Source: Microbacteriaceae bacterium
GTDB taxonomy: Bacteria > Actinomycetota > Actinomycetes > Actinomycetales > Microbacteriaceae
Length of the DNA: 64,000 nucleotides
Reading direction: 5' to 3'
Assembly: GCA_019638805.1 (NCBI GenBank)
Contig: JAHBTA010000001.1
Location: 248,001-312,000 of the forward strand
Below the pieces are notes generated by a model. It had not been told where the DNA came from. It was given only the letters and a program-made list of their open reading frames with translations, and did not search any database. Shown one piece after another: positions 27,460-36,627 of this stretch; position 1 is the first letter of the stretch; each line of letters opens with the position of its first letter. Made by a program: the position numbers and the translations under genes.

Positions 27460-28308
27460 GTGGGCGACCTGCTGCCGGCACTCCTGGGCCTGCGCCCAGC
27501 GGGACCGTCACGGGACGCGCTGGCTCGGAGACTGCGCGGGCGGGTGGTCGTCGTCACGGGGGCGTCGCGCGGGATCGGCGCCGAGGTCGCCAGGCGCTTC
27601 GCGCTCGTGGGCGCGCGCCTGGTCCTGCTCGCGCGCGACGAGTCGGCACTCGAGGCGGTGGCCTCCGGGATCCGGCGGCGGGGCGGCTCCGCCCTCGTGA
27701 TCGCAGCCGATCTGCGCGATCCGGATGCGGCGGGGGCGGCCGGGGACCGCATCCTGACCGAGGCGGGCACTCCCGAACTCGTGGTGTCCAACGCCGGGCA
27801 CTCGATAAGGCGGCGGCTTCTGGACTACGCCGACCGCCCGCACGACGTCACCCGCACGATCGGGGTCAACTATGTCGGGCCGGTCGCGCTGCTCCAGGCG
27901 CTCGTGCCCGCCATGGCGCAGGCCGGCCGCGGCCACATCGTCTCGATCGGGTCGACGAGCATCGACATTCCGGCGCCCGGCTGGTCGGTGTACGGGGCGT
28001 CGAAGACCGCATTCGACGCCTGGCTGCGCGCCGTCGCCCCCGAGCTGGCCGAGCACGGCATCGCCGTGACGAGCATCCACCTGCCGCTCGTGCGGACCGC
28101 CATGAGCGCGCCCACCTATGGCGCGTCCTCCCCCGCCATGCGGCCGGTGGATGCCGCGAAGCTCATTGCCCGTGCGGTCGTCGAGCGGCCACGACTGGTG
28201 TCGCCGTGGTGGTCGCGGCTCGCGGGCGGCGTGCTCGTCGCGTTCCCGGGACTGTCCGACCGGGCGTTGCGCGCCTACGACCGGATGCTGGAGCGGGGTT
28301 CCCGGTGA
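27460..28308 (+). CDS. Short-chain dehydrogenase/reductase
   Basis: The 282-residue enzyme has the NAD(P)-binding motif VTGASRGIGAEVARRF, NAG (VVSNAGHSI), the catalytic Ser in IVSIGSTS and the YGASKTAF active-site motif. Arg after the glycine motif suggests NADPH preference. Start: GTG two bases after the gamma-carbonic anhydrase stop; the stop overlaps the next start (GTGA). The C-terminal region (SPWWSRLAGGVLVAFPGLSD) resembles SDRs that act on lipid substrates. Confidence 0.87.
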   Translation: MGDLLPALLGLRPAGPSRDALARRLRGRVVVVTGASRGIGAEVARRFALVGARLVLLARDESALEAVASGIRRRGGSALVIAADLRDPDAAGAAGDRILTEAGTPELVVSNAGHSIRRRLLDYADRPHDVTRTIGVNYVGPVALLQALVPAMAQAGRGHIVSIGSTSIDIPAPGWSVYGASKTAFDAWLRAVAPELAEHGIAVTSIHLPLVRTAMSAPTYGASSPAMRPVDAAKLIARAVVERPRLVSPWWSRLAGGVLVAFPGLSDRALRAYDRMLERGSR

Positions 28309-29681
28309 TCCTGCGCGCCGCGCCGGGATCCACGATCGCGGCGGCGGGTTCGCTGCTTACGCGGTCAGGGCTCCTGCGCCACGCGGGTGCCGCGGCCGCG
28401 CTGCGGCGCGGCGGCATCGCGGCCGTGACGGGCCTCGCGGCCCTGCGTTCCCCCGGCCGGCCGGTTCTGGTCCGCGAGCACGACGCGCTCACCGGCCTCG
28501 AACTGGACGCCGCGGTCCGCGCCACGGCGACCGCGCTGGCCGCCGAGTGGCCGGCGGGGGCCCGCATCGGCGTGCGCGGCGACGGCGGCATCGCGACCCT
28601 CGTCGCCCTGGCCGCTGCGGGAGCCGCAGGGCTCGACGCGGTGCCGCTCGGCCCTCGGCTGGGCTCGGAGGACCTCGCCGCGCTGACGGCCGGTCTCGAC
28701 GGGGTCGTCGACGACTGGGACGCGGTGCGCCGCGACGATCGCACCCCGCCAGGACAGGGCCGCCGCCAGGGACGTGCCGGGAGGACCGCCGCCCCGCCCC
28801 CGCGCCCGCGCCCGCCGCCGCGCGCGACCGGCCGCGTGCACCTGCTGATCCCAAAGCAACAAACATTCCACCATGGCTCACCACGGCGCCGACTGGGAGT
28901 GCGCGGAATGCTGCAGCTCGCCGACGCGGACCGCCGCCTGCGCATTCCGCTGGGAGCCGTCCTCGTGCTCGCACCGCTGGATCATGGCCACGGCCTGACC
29001 GCGGCGCTCGCCGGCCTGGCCCGTGGCCGCACGGCGCTCCTCGGCGGGGGGCTGCGCCCGGCCGAGCAGGCCGAACTCGCCCTGCGCCACCGGCCGGCGA
29101 CCATCACCGGGGTCCCCGCGCAGCTCGCACGACTGCTCGACGCCGCGGATGCCGCGTTCGACGGGGTGCGCCTCGTGGTGTCGGGGTCGTCCCGGCTCGA
29201 CCCCGGGCTGCGCGCGCGGCTCGCCGCGACGGGCGCCCGCGTGCTGGATTGCTACGGCACGACCGAGACCGGCACGGTCGCGATCGAGGGCCGACCCCTC
29301 GCGGGCGTGCGGATCGCGGTGGAGGCGGGGGGCGGCATCCGCATCGCATCGCCGCTGGGAGGTCGCGCCTGGCGCGTGCCCGGCGACCTCGGGCGCGTCG
29401 AGCGCGGCCGACTCGTCATCGAGGGGCGCACCGGCGCGCTCGTCGACTCCGGGGGCGAACTCGTCTCCCCTGAGCGCGTCGCGGCCGCGCTGACCGCGAT
29501 CCCGGGCGTCGTCTCTGCGCGCGTGGTCGCCGTGCCCGACGATCTCAAGGGCACGACGCTGCACGCCGAGGTCACGACGACCGACCCGGCCCTGGACGCG
29601 GACGCGCTGCGCCGGGAGCTCGCGGCCCGGCTGGGCCGCTCGGGTGTACCGACCAGGCTGATCGTCGCCCGGGAGGGGTGA
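28305..29681 (+). CDS. Degenerate AMP-binding (acyl-CoA synthetase-like) protein
   Basis: The 458-residue frame keeps several family blocks: the N-terminal domain (ALTGLELDAAVRATATALAAEW), LVLAPLDHGHGLTAALAGL, the YGTTETG motif and WRVPGDLGRVERGRLVIEGR. The P-loop (S/T)SGTTGxPK expected around residues 170-190 is absent; instead the text runs from a Pro/Arg-rich stretch to GRVHLLIPKQQTFHHGS. The C terminus stops before the catalytic lysine motif. The local DNA near 28843-28890 is less GC-rich than its surroundings. Either a pseudo-synthetase or a decaying gene. The GTG start overlaps the SDR stop. Confidence 0.6.
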   Translation: MILRAAPGSTIAAAGSLLTRSGLLRHAGAAAALRRGGIAAVTGLAALRSPGRPVLVREHDALTGLELDAAVRATATALAAEWPAGARIGVRGDGGIATLVALAAAGAAGLDAVPLGPRLGSEDLAALTAGLDGVVDDWDAVRRDDRTPPGQGRRQGRAGRTAAPPPRPRPPPRATGRVHLLIPKQQTFHHGSPRRRLGVRGMLQLADADRRLRIPLGAVLVLAPLDHGHGLTAALAGLARGRTALLGGGLRPAEQAELALRHRPATITGVPAQLARLLDAADAAFDGVRLVVSGSSRLDPGLRARLAATGARVLDCYGTTETGTVAIEGRPLAGVRIAVEAGGGIRIASPLGGRAWRVPGDLGRVERGRLVIEGRTGALVDSGGELVSPERVAAALTAIPGVVSARVVAVPDDLKGTTLHAEVTTTDPALDADALRRELAARLGRSGVPTRLIVAREG

Positions 29682-29684
29682 GCC

Positions 29685-30554
29685 TCAGCCGACCAGTTGC
29701 TGGGCGAAGACGTGCGGCGTGAACCCGGTCAGATCACCGATGCCCTCGCCCTGGCCGATGAGCTTGATCGGGATCCCGGTCTTCTCCTGGACGGCCAGCA
29801 CGAACCCGCCCTTCGCGGAGCCGTCGAGCTTGGTCAGCACGAGCCCCGTGACGCCCGCGTGTTCGATGAAGGCCTCCGCCTGCGCCAGCCCGTTCTGCCC
29901 GGTCGTGGCGTCGAGCACGAGCAGCACCTCGGCGATGGGTGCGAGCTTCTCGATGACCCGGCGCACCTTGGCCAGCTCGTCCATGAGGCCGCTCTTGGTC
30001 TGGAGGCGTCCGGCGGTGTCGATGAGCACCATCTCGATGCCCTCGCGCTGGGCCTTCTCGACGGTCTGGAACGCGACCGAGGCGGGGTCCTGCCCGTCCT
30101 GCTGCGGGCGCACCACCTCGGCGCCCGCGCGCTCGGCCCAGGTGGCGAGCTGCTCGACCGCGGCGGCGCGGAACGTGTCGGCCGCCCCTACCACGACCGA
30201 CCGGTCGTAGTTGCGCAGGAACTTGGCGAACTTCCCGATGGTCGTGGTCTTGCCGACCCCGTTGACCCCGACGACCAGCACGACCGCGGGACGGTTGCTG
30301 AGGGCGAGGGTCGGGTCGAGGCGGGCGAGGCGCTCCTCGATGGTCTCGCGCAGCATCCGTTGCAGGTCGGCGGGATCGTCGGTGCGGTACTTGGCGACCT
30401 TCTCGCGCAGCTCGTCGACGAGCTGGTCGGTGAGGTCGGGGCCGAAGTCGGCCGAGATCAGGGCATCCTCGAGGTCGGTCCAGGTCTCCTCGTCGATCTT
30501 CGCCCGCGAGAACATCCCCCGCAGCGCGGAGCCCAGCGACCACGACGCAGCCAT
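29685..30554 (-). CDS. ftsY: Signal recognition particle receptor FtsY
   Basis: The 289-residue GTPase has the N domain (DEETWTDLEDALISADFG) and G domain with GVNGVGKTTTIGKFAKFL, VVGAADTFRAAAVEQL, DTAGRLQTKSGLMDEL and TKLDGSAKGGFVLAV. It lacks a long acidic A domain or N-terminal membrane helix; MAASWSLGSALRGMF could be a short amphipathic membrane-binding helix. The ATG follows TAGGCT by seven bases. Separated from smc by two inserted genes. Confidence 0.96.
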   Translation of the reverse strand: MAASWSLGSALRGMFSRAKIDEETWTDLEDALISADFGPDLTDQLVDELREKVAKYRTDDPADLQRMLRETIEERLARLDPTLALSNRPAVVLVVGVNGVGKTTTIGKFAKFLRNYDRSVVVGAADTFRAAAVEQLATWAERAGAEVVRPQQDGQDPASVAFQTVEKAQREGIEMVLIDTAGRLQTKSGLMDELAKVRRVIEKLAPIAEVLLVLDATTGQNGLAQAEAFIEHAGVTGLVLTKLDGSAKGGFVLAVQEKTGIPIKLIGQGEGIGDLTGFTPHVFAQQLVG

Positions 30555-30561
30555 GACGACG

Positions 30562-30567
30562 AGCCTA
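30562..30567 (-). promoter_or_regulatory. Candidate -10 element (TAGGCT) for ftsY
   Basis: On the minus strand TAGGCT is followed by seven bases and the ATG at 30554. It shares the 50-base intergenic region with the divergent promoter at 30593. Confidence 0.45.
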
Positions 30568-30592
30568 CGGCTCGCGACGCCGGGTCGGCGCC

Positions 30593-30598
30593 TAGGCT
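30593..30598 (+). promoter_or_regulatory. Candidate -10 element (TAGGCT) for the histidine phosphatase gene
   Basis: TAGGCT is followed by six bases and the GTG at 30605. Same hexamer as the divergent ftsY element. Confidence 0.45.
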
Positions 30599-30604
30599 TG
30601 GTGC

Positions 30605-31216
30605 GTGCTCGCCCTCATCCGCCACGGCCAGACCGACTGGAACCGCGACGACCGCCTGCAGGGCTCGAGCGACATTCCGCTCAACGACACCGGGCGTGCG
30701 CAGGCGCACGAGGCGGCGCTGCTGCTGCGGGGCACGGGACCCGGGTGGGATGCCGTGGTCAGCTCGCCGCTGTCCCGCGCCCGGGAGACGGCCCTGATCA
30801 TCGCCTCCGACCTGGGGATCGAGCTCGGCCCGGCCTACCCCGGGCTCTCGGAGCGCGACTACGGCGCGAGCGAAGGCGCGTCGTCCCGCGCGATGCTGGA
30901 ACAGCATCCCGACCGCGAGTACCCGGATGCCGAACCGCTCGCATCCGTCGTCGCACGGGGAATTGCCGGCCTCGAGGCGATCGAGCGCGACCTGGACGAT
31001 GCCGCGACGATCGTCGTGTGCCACGGCACGATCATCCGCTACACGCTCGCCGCGCTCGCCGGGCGGCGGCTGCCCGCGATCGTGAACGGCGCGATCTCGA
31101 CCCTGGAGCGCGACGGCGAGGGCTGGCGCGTGTTGACCGTGAACGGGATCCCGCTGGATCAGGTGCCCGAGCCGCCCGACGAGCGCCCGGCCGAGGGCGA
31201 CACCGTCACCCGCTAG
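30605..31216 (+). CDS. Histidine phosphatase family protein
   Basis: The 203-residue protein has the phosphoglycerate-mutase-like RHG motif at the N terminus (LALIRHGQTDWNRDDRLQG), GRAQAHEAA, SSPLSRARETA and the second catalytic His in VVCHGTIIRYTLAAL. Members act on varied phosphoesters; the substrate cannot be assigned. The GTG start appears leaderless. It lies between ftsY and an FGLLP-type membrane protein gene, with 24 bases to the convergent gene. Confidence 0.88.
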   Translation: MLALIRHGQTDWNRDDRLQGSSDIPLNDTGRAQAHEAALLLRGTGPGWDAVVSSPLSRARETALIIASDLGIELGPAYPGLSERDYGASEGASSRAMLEQHPDREYPDAEPLASVVARGIAGLEAIERDLDDAATIVVCHGTIIRYTLAALAGRRLPAIVNGAISTLERDGEGWRVLTVNGIPLDQVPEPPDERPAEGDTVTR

Positions 31217-31240
31217 CGAGCACCGCGGGTCGCTCTCGCG

Positions 31241-32899
31241 CTAGTCGATCGTAATCGCGTCGGGCTGCTCGTCGCGCGGGACCTCCTTGCCGGCCGGTTT
31301 GCGCTTGAGCAGCACGGCGTTGATCACCCACACGACGATCGCGAGCACCGCGTAGACGCCGAAGATGATCAGCCAGCGCACGAAGTCGCCGGGGATCTCG
31401 CCCCACGCCTTCGGGATGCTCACCAACACGATCATGAACGCCGCCAGGCCCACGGCGTAGGCGCCGGCCCAGGCCAGGCGCCTCCACTTCAGGAGCTTCG
31501 CACCGTCGAATCCGACGATCGGCAGCAACGACAACGGCAGGCTGGAGACCCCCTTGATCGTCACCCCGGCCAGGAACTCGATCAGGAAGATCAGCACCGG
31601 GTTGTCGGTTCCCGCGGTCGCCGGGGCCAGGATGCTGTACGCCACCCAGGCGATCGCCGCCAGTCCCAGCCCGATCCCCGATCCGACCAGCACGATCTGG
31701 GCGCTGCGGGTCGAGGTCAGGGCGACCGCGTAGGCGACGCCCGCGACCAGACCGAAGATGACGCCCGGCTCGAGTTCGAGCAGCCGCGACACCAGCACGG
31801 CGAGCGCGACGAGCACCAGGGAGCCCCACCGCAGCCGGAGGTACGGCTGCGACCCAGGTTCGAGCCGACGCGCGACCCGCCGCACGACCCACCAGGTCAG
31901 CAGGTTGAACAGCAGGAAGCTCAGGAAGAGGGACAGCACGACGCGGGCGGACATCCCGTTCCAGCCGAAATCGGGGTCCACGAACGCGCCGAGGATCGCC
32001 GCGACCGCGAGGCCGGGCCAGATGAGCCAGCCCGGTGCTCGACGCGGAGCGACGTTCCCGTCCTTCTTGGTCGCCCTCGCCTCCGCACGAGCCCTGCGTT
32101 TCGCGGCCCAGCCGTCCACGAGACGCGAGTACCGCGAACCGATGACCGAGTTGAGCAGCGACGACGGGTACCCCACCACGAGCATGAGCATGAGCGATCC
32201 GGTGCCCAGCACCGCCCAGCCGGTGGGCGTCGGCGCCGCTTCCGCGATGGTCGGAAGCGTGCTCAGGACGCTCGGGTCGTCGAGGTCGGTGCCGTCGTAC
32301 CGGGCGGACGAGATGACCCCGATGACCAGCGTGGGTACCTGCCAGGCGGTGTCGTTCAGGTAGATGTCGCCGTCCGTGTACGAGACGCTGATGGTCTCGG
32401 ACTGCGATGTGCCATCGGGCATCGGCGTGTTCCGGCCGTACACCGCGGTCGCGTTGTCGACCGGGTCTATCCCGGCCAGGGCGTCGGCGTCCCACGGCTC
32501 GCCGTCGAGCAATTGCGCGCCGTCCCCGGCCAGGTCAATCGAGCTGATGGTGCCGGCATCGCCGTACCCGGCGTCCTCCATCGCGCGCATGATCGCGACA
32601 AACTCGCTCCACTCGATGTCGTACCAGACCATGCTGTACGAGAAGCTCGCCCCCTGGCCGTCGTCGAACGGCTCAGCGATGAGCCGGCTCGTGCAGGTCG
32701 GCGGGAAGGCGCGCAGCGCAGGCGGGGTGTACGGGGTGGTCAACTCGAAGAGTTCTCGCGCCGACGACTGGTAGAACGTGTTCTCGCACACTGACGGGTC
32801 GGGGGATGCGACGGGGGCACCCAGCGCCGGCGCGGCCGGCAGCATGAGGCCCGCGATCACGATCCCGAGCGCCGCGGCAAGACGCGTGATGCGGGTCAT
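31241..32899 (-). CDS. Secreted/membrane protein with extracellular domain and about eight helices
   Basis: The 552-residue protein has a signal peptide (LGIVIAGLMLPAAPALGAP), an extracellular region of about 170 residues with two Cys, and then about eight membrane helices and a cytoplasmic tail. The segment LPLSLLPIVGFDGAKLLKW matches the pattern seen in actinobacterial FGLLP-motif membrane proteins. The function of that group is unknown. The ATG follows TATTCT by six bases. It lies 19 bases after smc on the same strand. Confidence 0.72.
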   Translation of the reverse strand: MTRITRLAAALGIVIAGLMLPAAPALGAPVASPDPSVCENTFYQSSARELFELTTPYTPPALRAFPPTCTSRLIAEPFDDGQGASFSYSMVWYDIEWSEFVAIMRAMEDAGYGDAGTISSIDLAGDGAQLLDGEPWDADALAGIDPVDNATAVYGRNTPMPDGTSQSETISVSYTDGDIYLNDTAWQVPTLVIGVISSARYDGTDLDDPSVLSTLPTIAEAAPTPTGWAVLGTGSLMLMLVVGYPSSLLNSVIGSRYSRLVDGWAAKRRARAEARATKKDGNVAPRRAPGWLIWPGLAVAAILGAFVDPDFGWNGMSARVVLSLFLSFLLFNLLTWWVVRRVARRLEPGSQPYLRLRWGSLVLVALAVLVSRLLELEPGVIFGLVAGVAYAVALTSTRSAQIVLVGSGIGLGLAAIAWVAYSILAPATAGTDNPVLIFLIEFLAGVTIKGVSSLPLSLLPIVGFDGAKLLKWRRLAWAGAYAVGLAAFMIVLVSIPKAWGEIPGDFVRWLIIFGVYAVLAIVVWVINAVLLKRKPAGKEVPRDEQPDAITID

Positions 32900-32905
32900 G
32901 TCGCG

Positions 32906-32911
32906 AGAATA
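32906..32911 (-). promoter_or_regulatory. Candidate -10 element (TATTCT) for the membrane protein gene
   Basis: On the minus strand TATTCT is followed by six bases and the ATG at 32899. It lies in the smc-membrane protein gap. Confidence 0.4.
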
Positions 32912-32918
32912 GCGAGCG

Positions 32919-35900
32919 CTACTCGGTCACCGCGACTCGCTGGCCGACCACGGCGCTCACGCCGTCCTGACGCATCGAGACGCCGTACAGGGCATCGGCG
33001 ATCTCCATGGTGCGCTTCTGGTGCGTGATGACGATGAGCTGCGAATTGGCACGCAGGTCCTCGAGGACGGTGAGGAGCCGGCCGAGGTTGGCATCATCCA
33101 GGGCCGCCTCGACCTCGTCCATGATGTAGAACGGGCTGGGCCTGGCCTTGAAGATGGCGATGAGCAGGGCGACAGCGGCGAGCGAGCGCTCACCACCGGA
33201 GAGCAGCGAGAGACGCTCGATCTTCTTGCCCGCCGGCCGCACCGTGACCTCGATGCCGGTCGTGAGCATGTCCTCGGGATCGGTCAGGTGCAGGCTGCCG
33301 CTGCCGCCGGGGAAGAGCACCGGGAAGACCTGGTTGAACGCGGCGCGGGTGTCCTCGAAGGCGGAGGCGAAGATGTCCTGCATCTTCTCGTCGATCTCGT
33401 CGATGATCTGCAGCAGGTCCTTGCGGGTGGCCGTGAGATCGGCGAGCTGGTCGGTGAGGAACTTGTGCCGCTCCTCCAGGGCCGCGAACTCCTCCAGCGC
33501 GAGGGGGTTGACCCGGCCGAGCTGGTTGTACTTGCGCTCCGCGGCGGCCAGGCGCGCCTGCTGGCGGGCCCGGTCATACGGCTCGGTCCCCGCCGGAAAT
33601 TCAGGAGACTCGGCCACCGGTGTTTCGTCGGGGCCTGGATTCGCGGGGCTCACGCCGGCAGCAGGGGCTCCCTCCGCGGAAGTCTCCTGAATTTCCGACG
33701 GGGGGACGTCGAGGGGCACGGGCACCTCGGGACCGTACTCGGCCACGAGCACCTCCTCGTCGAGGCCCAGGTCCTCGGCGGCGCGCTCGAGCAGGGTGGA
33801 CAGGTGCAGGCGCTTCTCGTACACCTGCATCTCGAGCCCGTGCACGTTCTCGTTGAGCGCCGAGAGCCGATCGCGCAACGACGCCTCTGAGTCCCGCAGC
33901 TCGGCGAGCTCCTGGTTCTGCTTGGCCCGGTCGGCCTCGGCCGCGGTCAGCGCCACGCGCGCCTGCGACACCGACCGGTCCGCCGTGTCGAGCACGGCGG
34001 GCAAGGCGTCCAGCACGCGTGTCGCGGCCTCCACCTGGTGCTGCCGCAGCACGGCCAGTCGGGCGGCTTCCTCGGCCGCAGAGCGCTCGGCCTCGAGTTG
34101 CGACTGCAGCGCATCGGCGCGCTCGTGCTGCGCCCGCACGCGCTCGCGCGCGGTCTCCACGTCGATGCGCGCCTGCACCTCGGCGGCGCGCGCCGCCTCC
34201 ACCTCCGTCACCAGCGCATCGCGCGCTCCGACATCCAGGATGGGGCGCGGCGTCGCCGCGTGAGCGTCGCGTTCCAGCGCCGCGGCCTGCACCGCCTGCT
34301 CCGCCTCCGCGACCGACTCCCCGAGGGCGCGCACGGTCTCGGCGAGGCGCTCGCCCTCGGCCGAGGCGGCCTCGAGCGCGACGCGCGACCGGCCCAGGGC
34401 CTCACTGCGCTCGGCGAGTCTCTGGTCGAACTCCTTGAGCGCCGCGACGGCCTGGGCCGCATCGATCTGCGCGAGGTCGAGCGCCTCGCGCTTCTGGGCC
34501 AGTGCGAACCGGCGACGCTCGATCGAGGTGGTCACCTCGACCAGGCGCTCCTGCGCGGCGTCGCGCTCTGCGGCCAGTTCGAGCGCACTGCGGGCCCCGC
34601 CCGAACCACCGCGGAGCACGTGCTCGGTCAGCACGTCGCCCTCGCGCGTGATGACGGTCAGTTCGCCCAGCTTCCGGATCGCGGGCCACGCGGCCCGCGC
34701 GGCCTCCAGGTCGTCCACCACGACGATGCGCGCGAGCAGCCCCCGGATGCCGTCGGGCGCCGTCACCAGGCCGGCCGCCGCCTCGACCCCGGCGGGCAGG
34801 CCCGTCGGCTCGGGCGCGGCGGGTGCGTCCGCCACCACGATCTCGACCCGGCCGGCGTCGCCGGAACGCGCGGTCGCGAGCGCGGCGACCGCCGCATCCC
34901 GGTCGTCGGCGAGCACCGCGTCGGCGAGCGAGCCGAGCGCCGCCGCGATGGCCGCCTCGTAGCCGGCGCGCACCTGCATGTGCTCGGCGACGAGCCCGCG
35001 GATGCCCTTGGCGCCCACGATGGCGCCCGAGCCGTCACGCTGATCCAGCGCGAGCGAGAGCGCGCCCGTGCGGGCCGCCAGGGCGTCCCGCTCGCGCTCG
35101 TCGGTGTGCAGCTCGTCGCGCAGGGTCTCGACCTCGGCCTGGAGGGCGGCCACGGCCGCCTCGGCGTCGTCGACGGCGCGGGCCAGGGTCTCGTCCTCGG
35201 CGACGGCGCCGTCGGCGTCCTCGAGTTCGAGCAGTTCGGCTCGCGCGGCCTCCCGGCGCTGCTCGGCCTGCTCGAGGGCGGTGCGGGCGCGCTCGAGCTC
35301 GGCCTGGGTCGCGTTCAGCCGGGACGACGCGACGCCCACCTGGCCGTCGAGCCTGCCCTGCTCGAGGTCGTGCTGCGACACGAGCGCGCTCTGCTCGCTG
35401 ATCTCCTCGTCGAGCGAGTCGAGGCTCGCCTTGGCTGTCGCGGCCGTGGCGGACACGCGGCCGAGCGCCTCCTCCGCCGCCGTCACGCCGGCCTGCAGAC
35501 GTTGAGCCTCCTCGCGGGCGTCCTCGACCATGCGGGGCGAGATGGTGGTCGCCATACCGGGCAGCTCGGCCTGCTGGCCCAGCAGCGCGAGCCTCTGGTT
35601 GGCGAGCGTGTAGAGGGATCGCAGGTGGTCCTGCACCTGCTCGAGGCCGAAGCTGACACTGCGGGCGGCATCCACCGCGTCGCCGGTCATGGTCTGCTCC
35701 AGGCGACCCTGCCGCAGCTTCGCCTGGTCCAGCTGCTCCTGCAGCACGAGGCGCTCGGTCTTGCGCTCGCTCTCGCTGCGACCGGTCGCCTCGATGGCCC
35801 CGCGCAGCTCGACCACCTCGTCGGCCAGAAGGCGCGCCCGGGCGTCGCGCACGATCGCCGCGATGGTCTGCGCCTCGCGCGCGATCTCGGCCTGCTGGCC

Positions 35901-36515
35901 GAGGGGCTTGAGCTGCCGGCGGATCTCGCCGGCCAGGTCGGACAGGCGCGTCAGGTTGGCCTGCATCGCCTCGAGCTTGCGCAGGGTCTTCTCCTTGCGG
36001 CGCCGGTGCTTGAGGATGCCGGCCGCCTCCTCGATGAAGCCGCGGCGCTCCTCGGCGCTCGCGTGCAGCACCTGGTCGAGCTGACCCTGCCCCACGATGA
36101 CGTGCATCTCGCGCCCGAGGCCGGAGTCGGACAGCAGCTCCTGCACGTCGAGAAGACGGCACTGCTCGCCGTTGATGGCGTACTCGCTGCCACCGTTGCG
36201 GAACAGCGTGCGCGAGATCGTGACCTCGCTGTACTCGATCGGCAGGGCGCCGTCGGAGTTGTCGATCGTGAGCAGCACCTCGGCGCGCCCGAGCGGGCCG
36301 CGCGTCGCGGTGCCGGCGAAGATGACGTCCTCCATCTTGCCGCCGCGCAGCGTCTTGGCGCCCTGTTCGCCCATGACCCAGGCCAGGGCGTCGACGACGT
36401 TCGACTTGCCCGAGCCGTTCGGGCCCACGACGCAGGTGACGCCGGGTTCGAACGCGAAGGTGGTCGGCTGGGCGAAGGACTTGAACCCCTTGAGGGTCAG
36501 GCTCTTCAGGTACAC
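32919..36515 (-). CDS. smc: Chromosome partition protein SMC
   Basis: The 1198-residue ATPase has the N-terminal Walker A (VVGPNGSGKSNVVDALAWVMGEQ), long coiled coils, a hinge near the middle (IRGLVAEHMQVRAGYEAAIAAALG) and a C-terminal head with signature LSGGERSLAAVALL and Walker B FYIMDEVEAALDDANL. It forms condensin with ScpA and ScpB. The GTG at 36515 has AAGGAGG nine bases upstream. Near residues 940-975 lies an unusual Pro/Glu-rich insertion bounded by an inverted DNA repeat. The gene is divergent from the lipoprotein gene at 36628. Confidence 0.96.
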   Translation of the reverse strand: MYLKSLTLKGFKSFAQPTTFAFEPGVTCVVGPNGSGKSNVVDALAWVMGEQGAKTLRGGKMEDVIFAGTATRGPLGRAEVLLTIDNSDGALPIEYSEVTISRTLFRNGGSEYAINGEQCRLLDVQELLSDSGLGREMHVIVGQGQLDQVLHASAEERRGFIEEAAGILKHRRRKEKTLRKLEAMQANLTRLSDLAGEIRRQLKPLGQQAEIAREAQTIAAIVRDARARLLADEVVELRGAIEATGRSESERKTERLVLQEQLDQAKLRQGRLEQTMTGDAVDAARSVSFGLEQVQDHLRSLYTLANQRLALLGQQAELPGMATTISPRMVEDAREEAQRLQAGVTAAEEALGRVSATAATAKASLDSLDEEISEQSALVSQHDLEQGRLDGQVGVASSRLNATQAELERARTALEQAEQRREAARAELLELEDADGAVAEDETLARAVDDAEAAVAALQAEVETLRDELHTDERERDALAARTGALSLALDQRDGSGAIVGAKGIRGLVAEHMQVRAGYEAAIAAALGSLADAVLADDRDAAVAALATARSGDAGRVEIVVADAPAAPEPTGLPAGVEAAAGLVTAPDGIRGLLARIVVVDDLEAARAAWPAIRKLGELTVITREGDVLTEHVLRGGSGGARSALELAAERDAAQERLVEVTTSIERRRFALAQKREALDLAQIDAAQAVAALKEFDQRLAERSEALGRSRVALEAASAEGERLAETVRALGESVAEAEQAVQAAALERDAHAATPRPILDVGARDALVTEVEAARAAEVQARIDVETARERVRAQHERADALQSQLEAERSAAEEAARLAVLRQHQVEAATRVLDALPAVLDTADRSVSQARVALTAAEADRAKQNQELAELRDSEASLRDRLSALNENVHGLEMQVYEKRLHLSTLLERAAEDLGLDEEVLVAEYGPEVPVPLDVPPSEIQETSAEGAPAAGVSPANPGPDETPVAESPEFPAGTEPYDRARQQARLAAAERKYNQLGRVNPLALEEFAALEERHKFLTDQLADLTATRKDLLQIIDEIDEKMQDIFASAFEDTRAAFNQVFPVLFPGGSGSLHLTDPEDMLTTGIEVTVRPAGKKIERLSLLSGGERSLAAVALLIAIFKARPSPFYIMDEVEAALDDANLGRLLTVLEDLRANSQLIVITHQKRTMEIADALYGVSMRQDGVSAVVGQRVAVTE
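33594..33697. repeat. 17-bp perfect inverted repeat inside smc
   Basis: CGGAAATTCAGGAGACT at 33594-33610 and its exact complement at 33681-33697 enclose 70 bases. The AT-containing arms stand out from the GC-rich surroundings and encode EIQET and ESPEFP at the edges of a Pro/Glu/Ala-rich insertion in the C-terminal coiled coil. The reading frame stays open. No target duplication is seen. Confidence 0.75.
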
Positions 36516-36627
36516 GCGAGCCGCCCTCCTTCCTGGTCCATCCCGGCGATCTAACCTACCCCGAGCGCTTTGACACCCGGGAACGCTGAGCGCTAGCGTG
36601 AAACGACCTTTCGACGGAGGATTGCAC

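Noticed and set aside
33594..33697. An insertion sequence in smc
   Set aside because: Only 104 bases, no transposase and no target duplication; it was kept as an inverted repeat only.
34038..36554. An 838-codon open frame on the plus strand opposite smc
   Set aside because: The translation is Leu/Arg/Gly/His-rich without domains, while the minus strand encodes a complete SMC.
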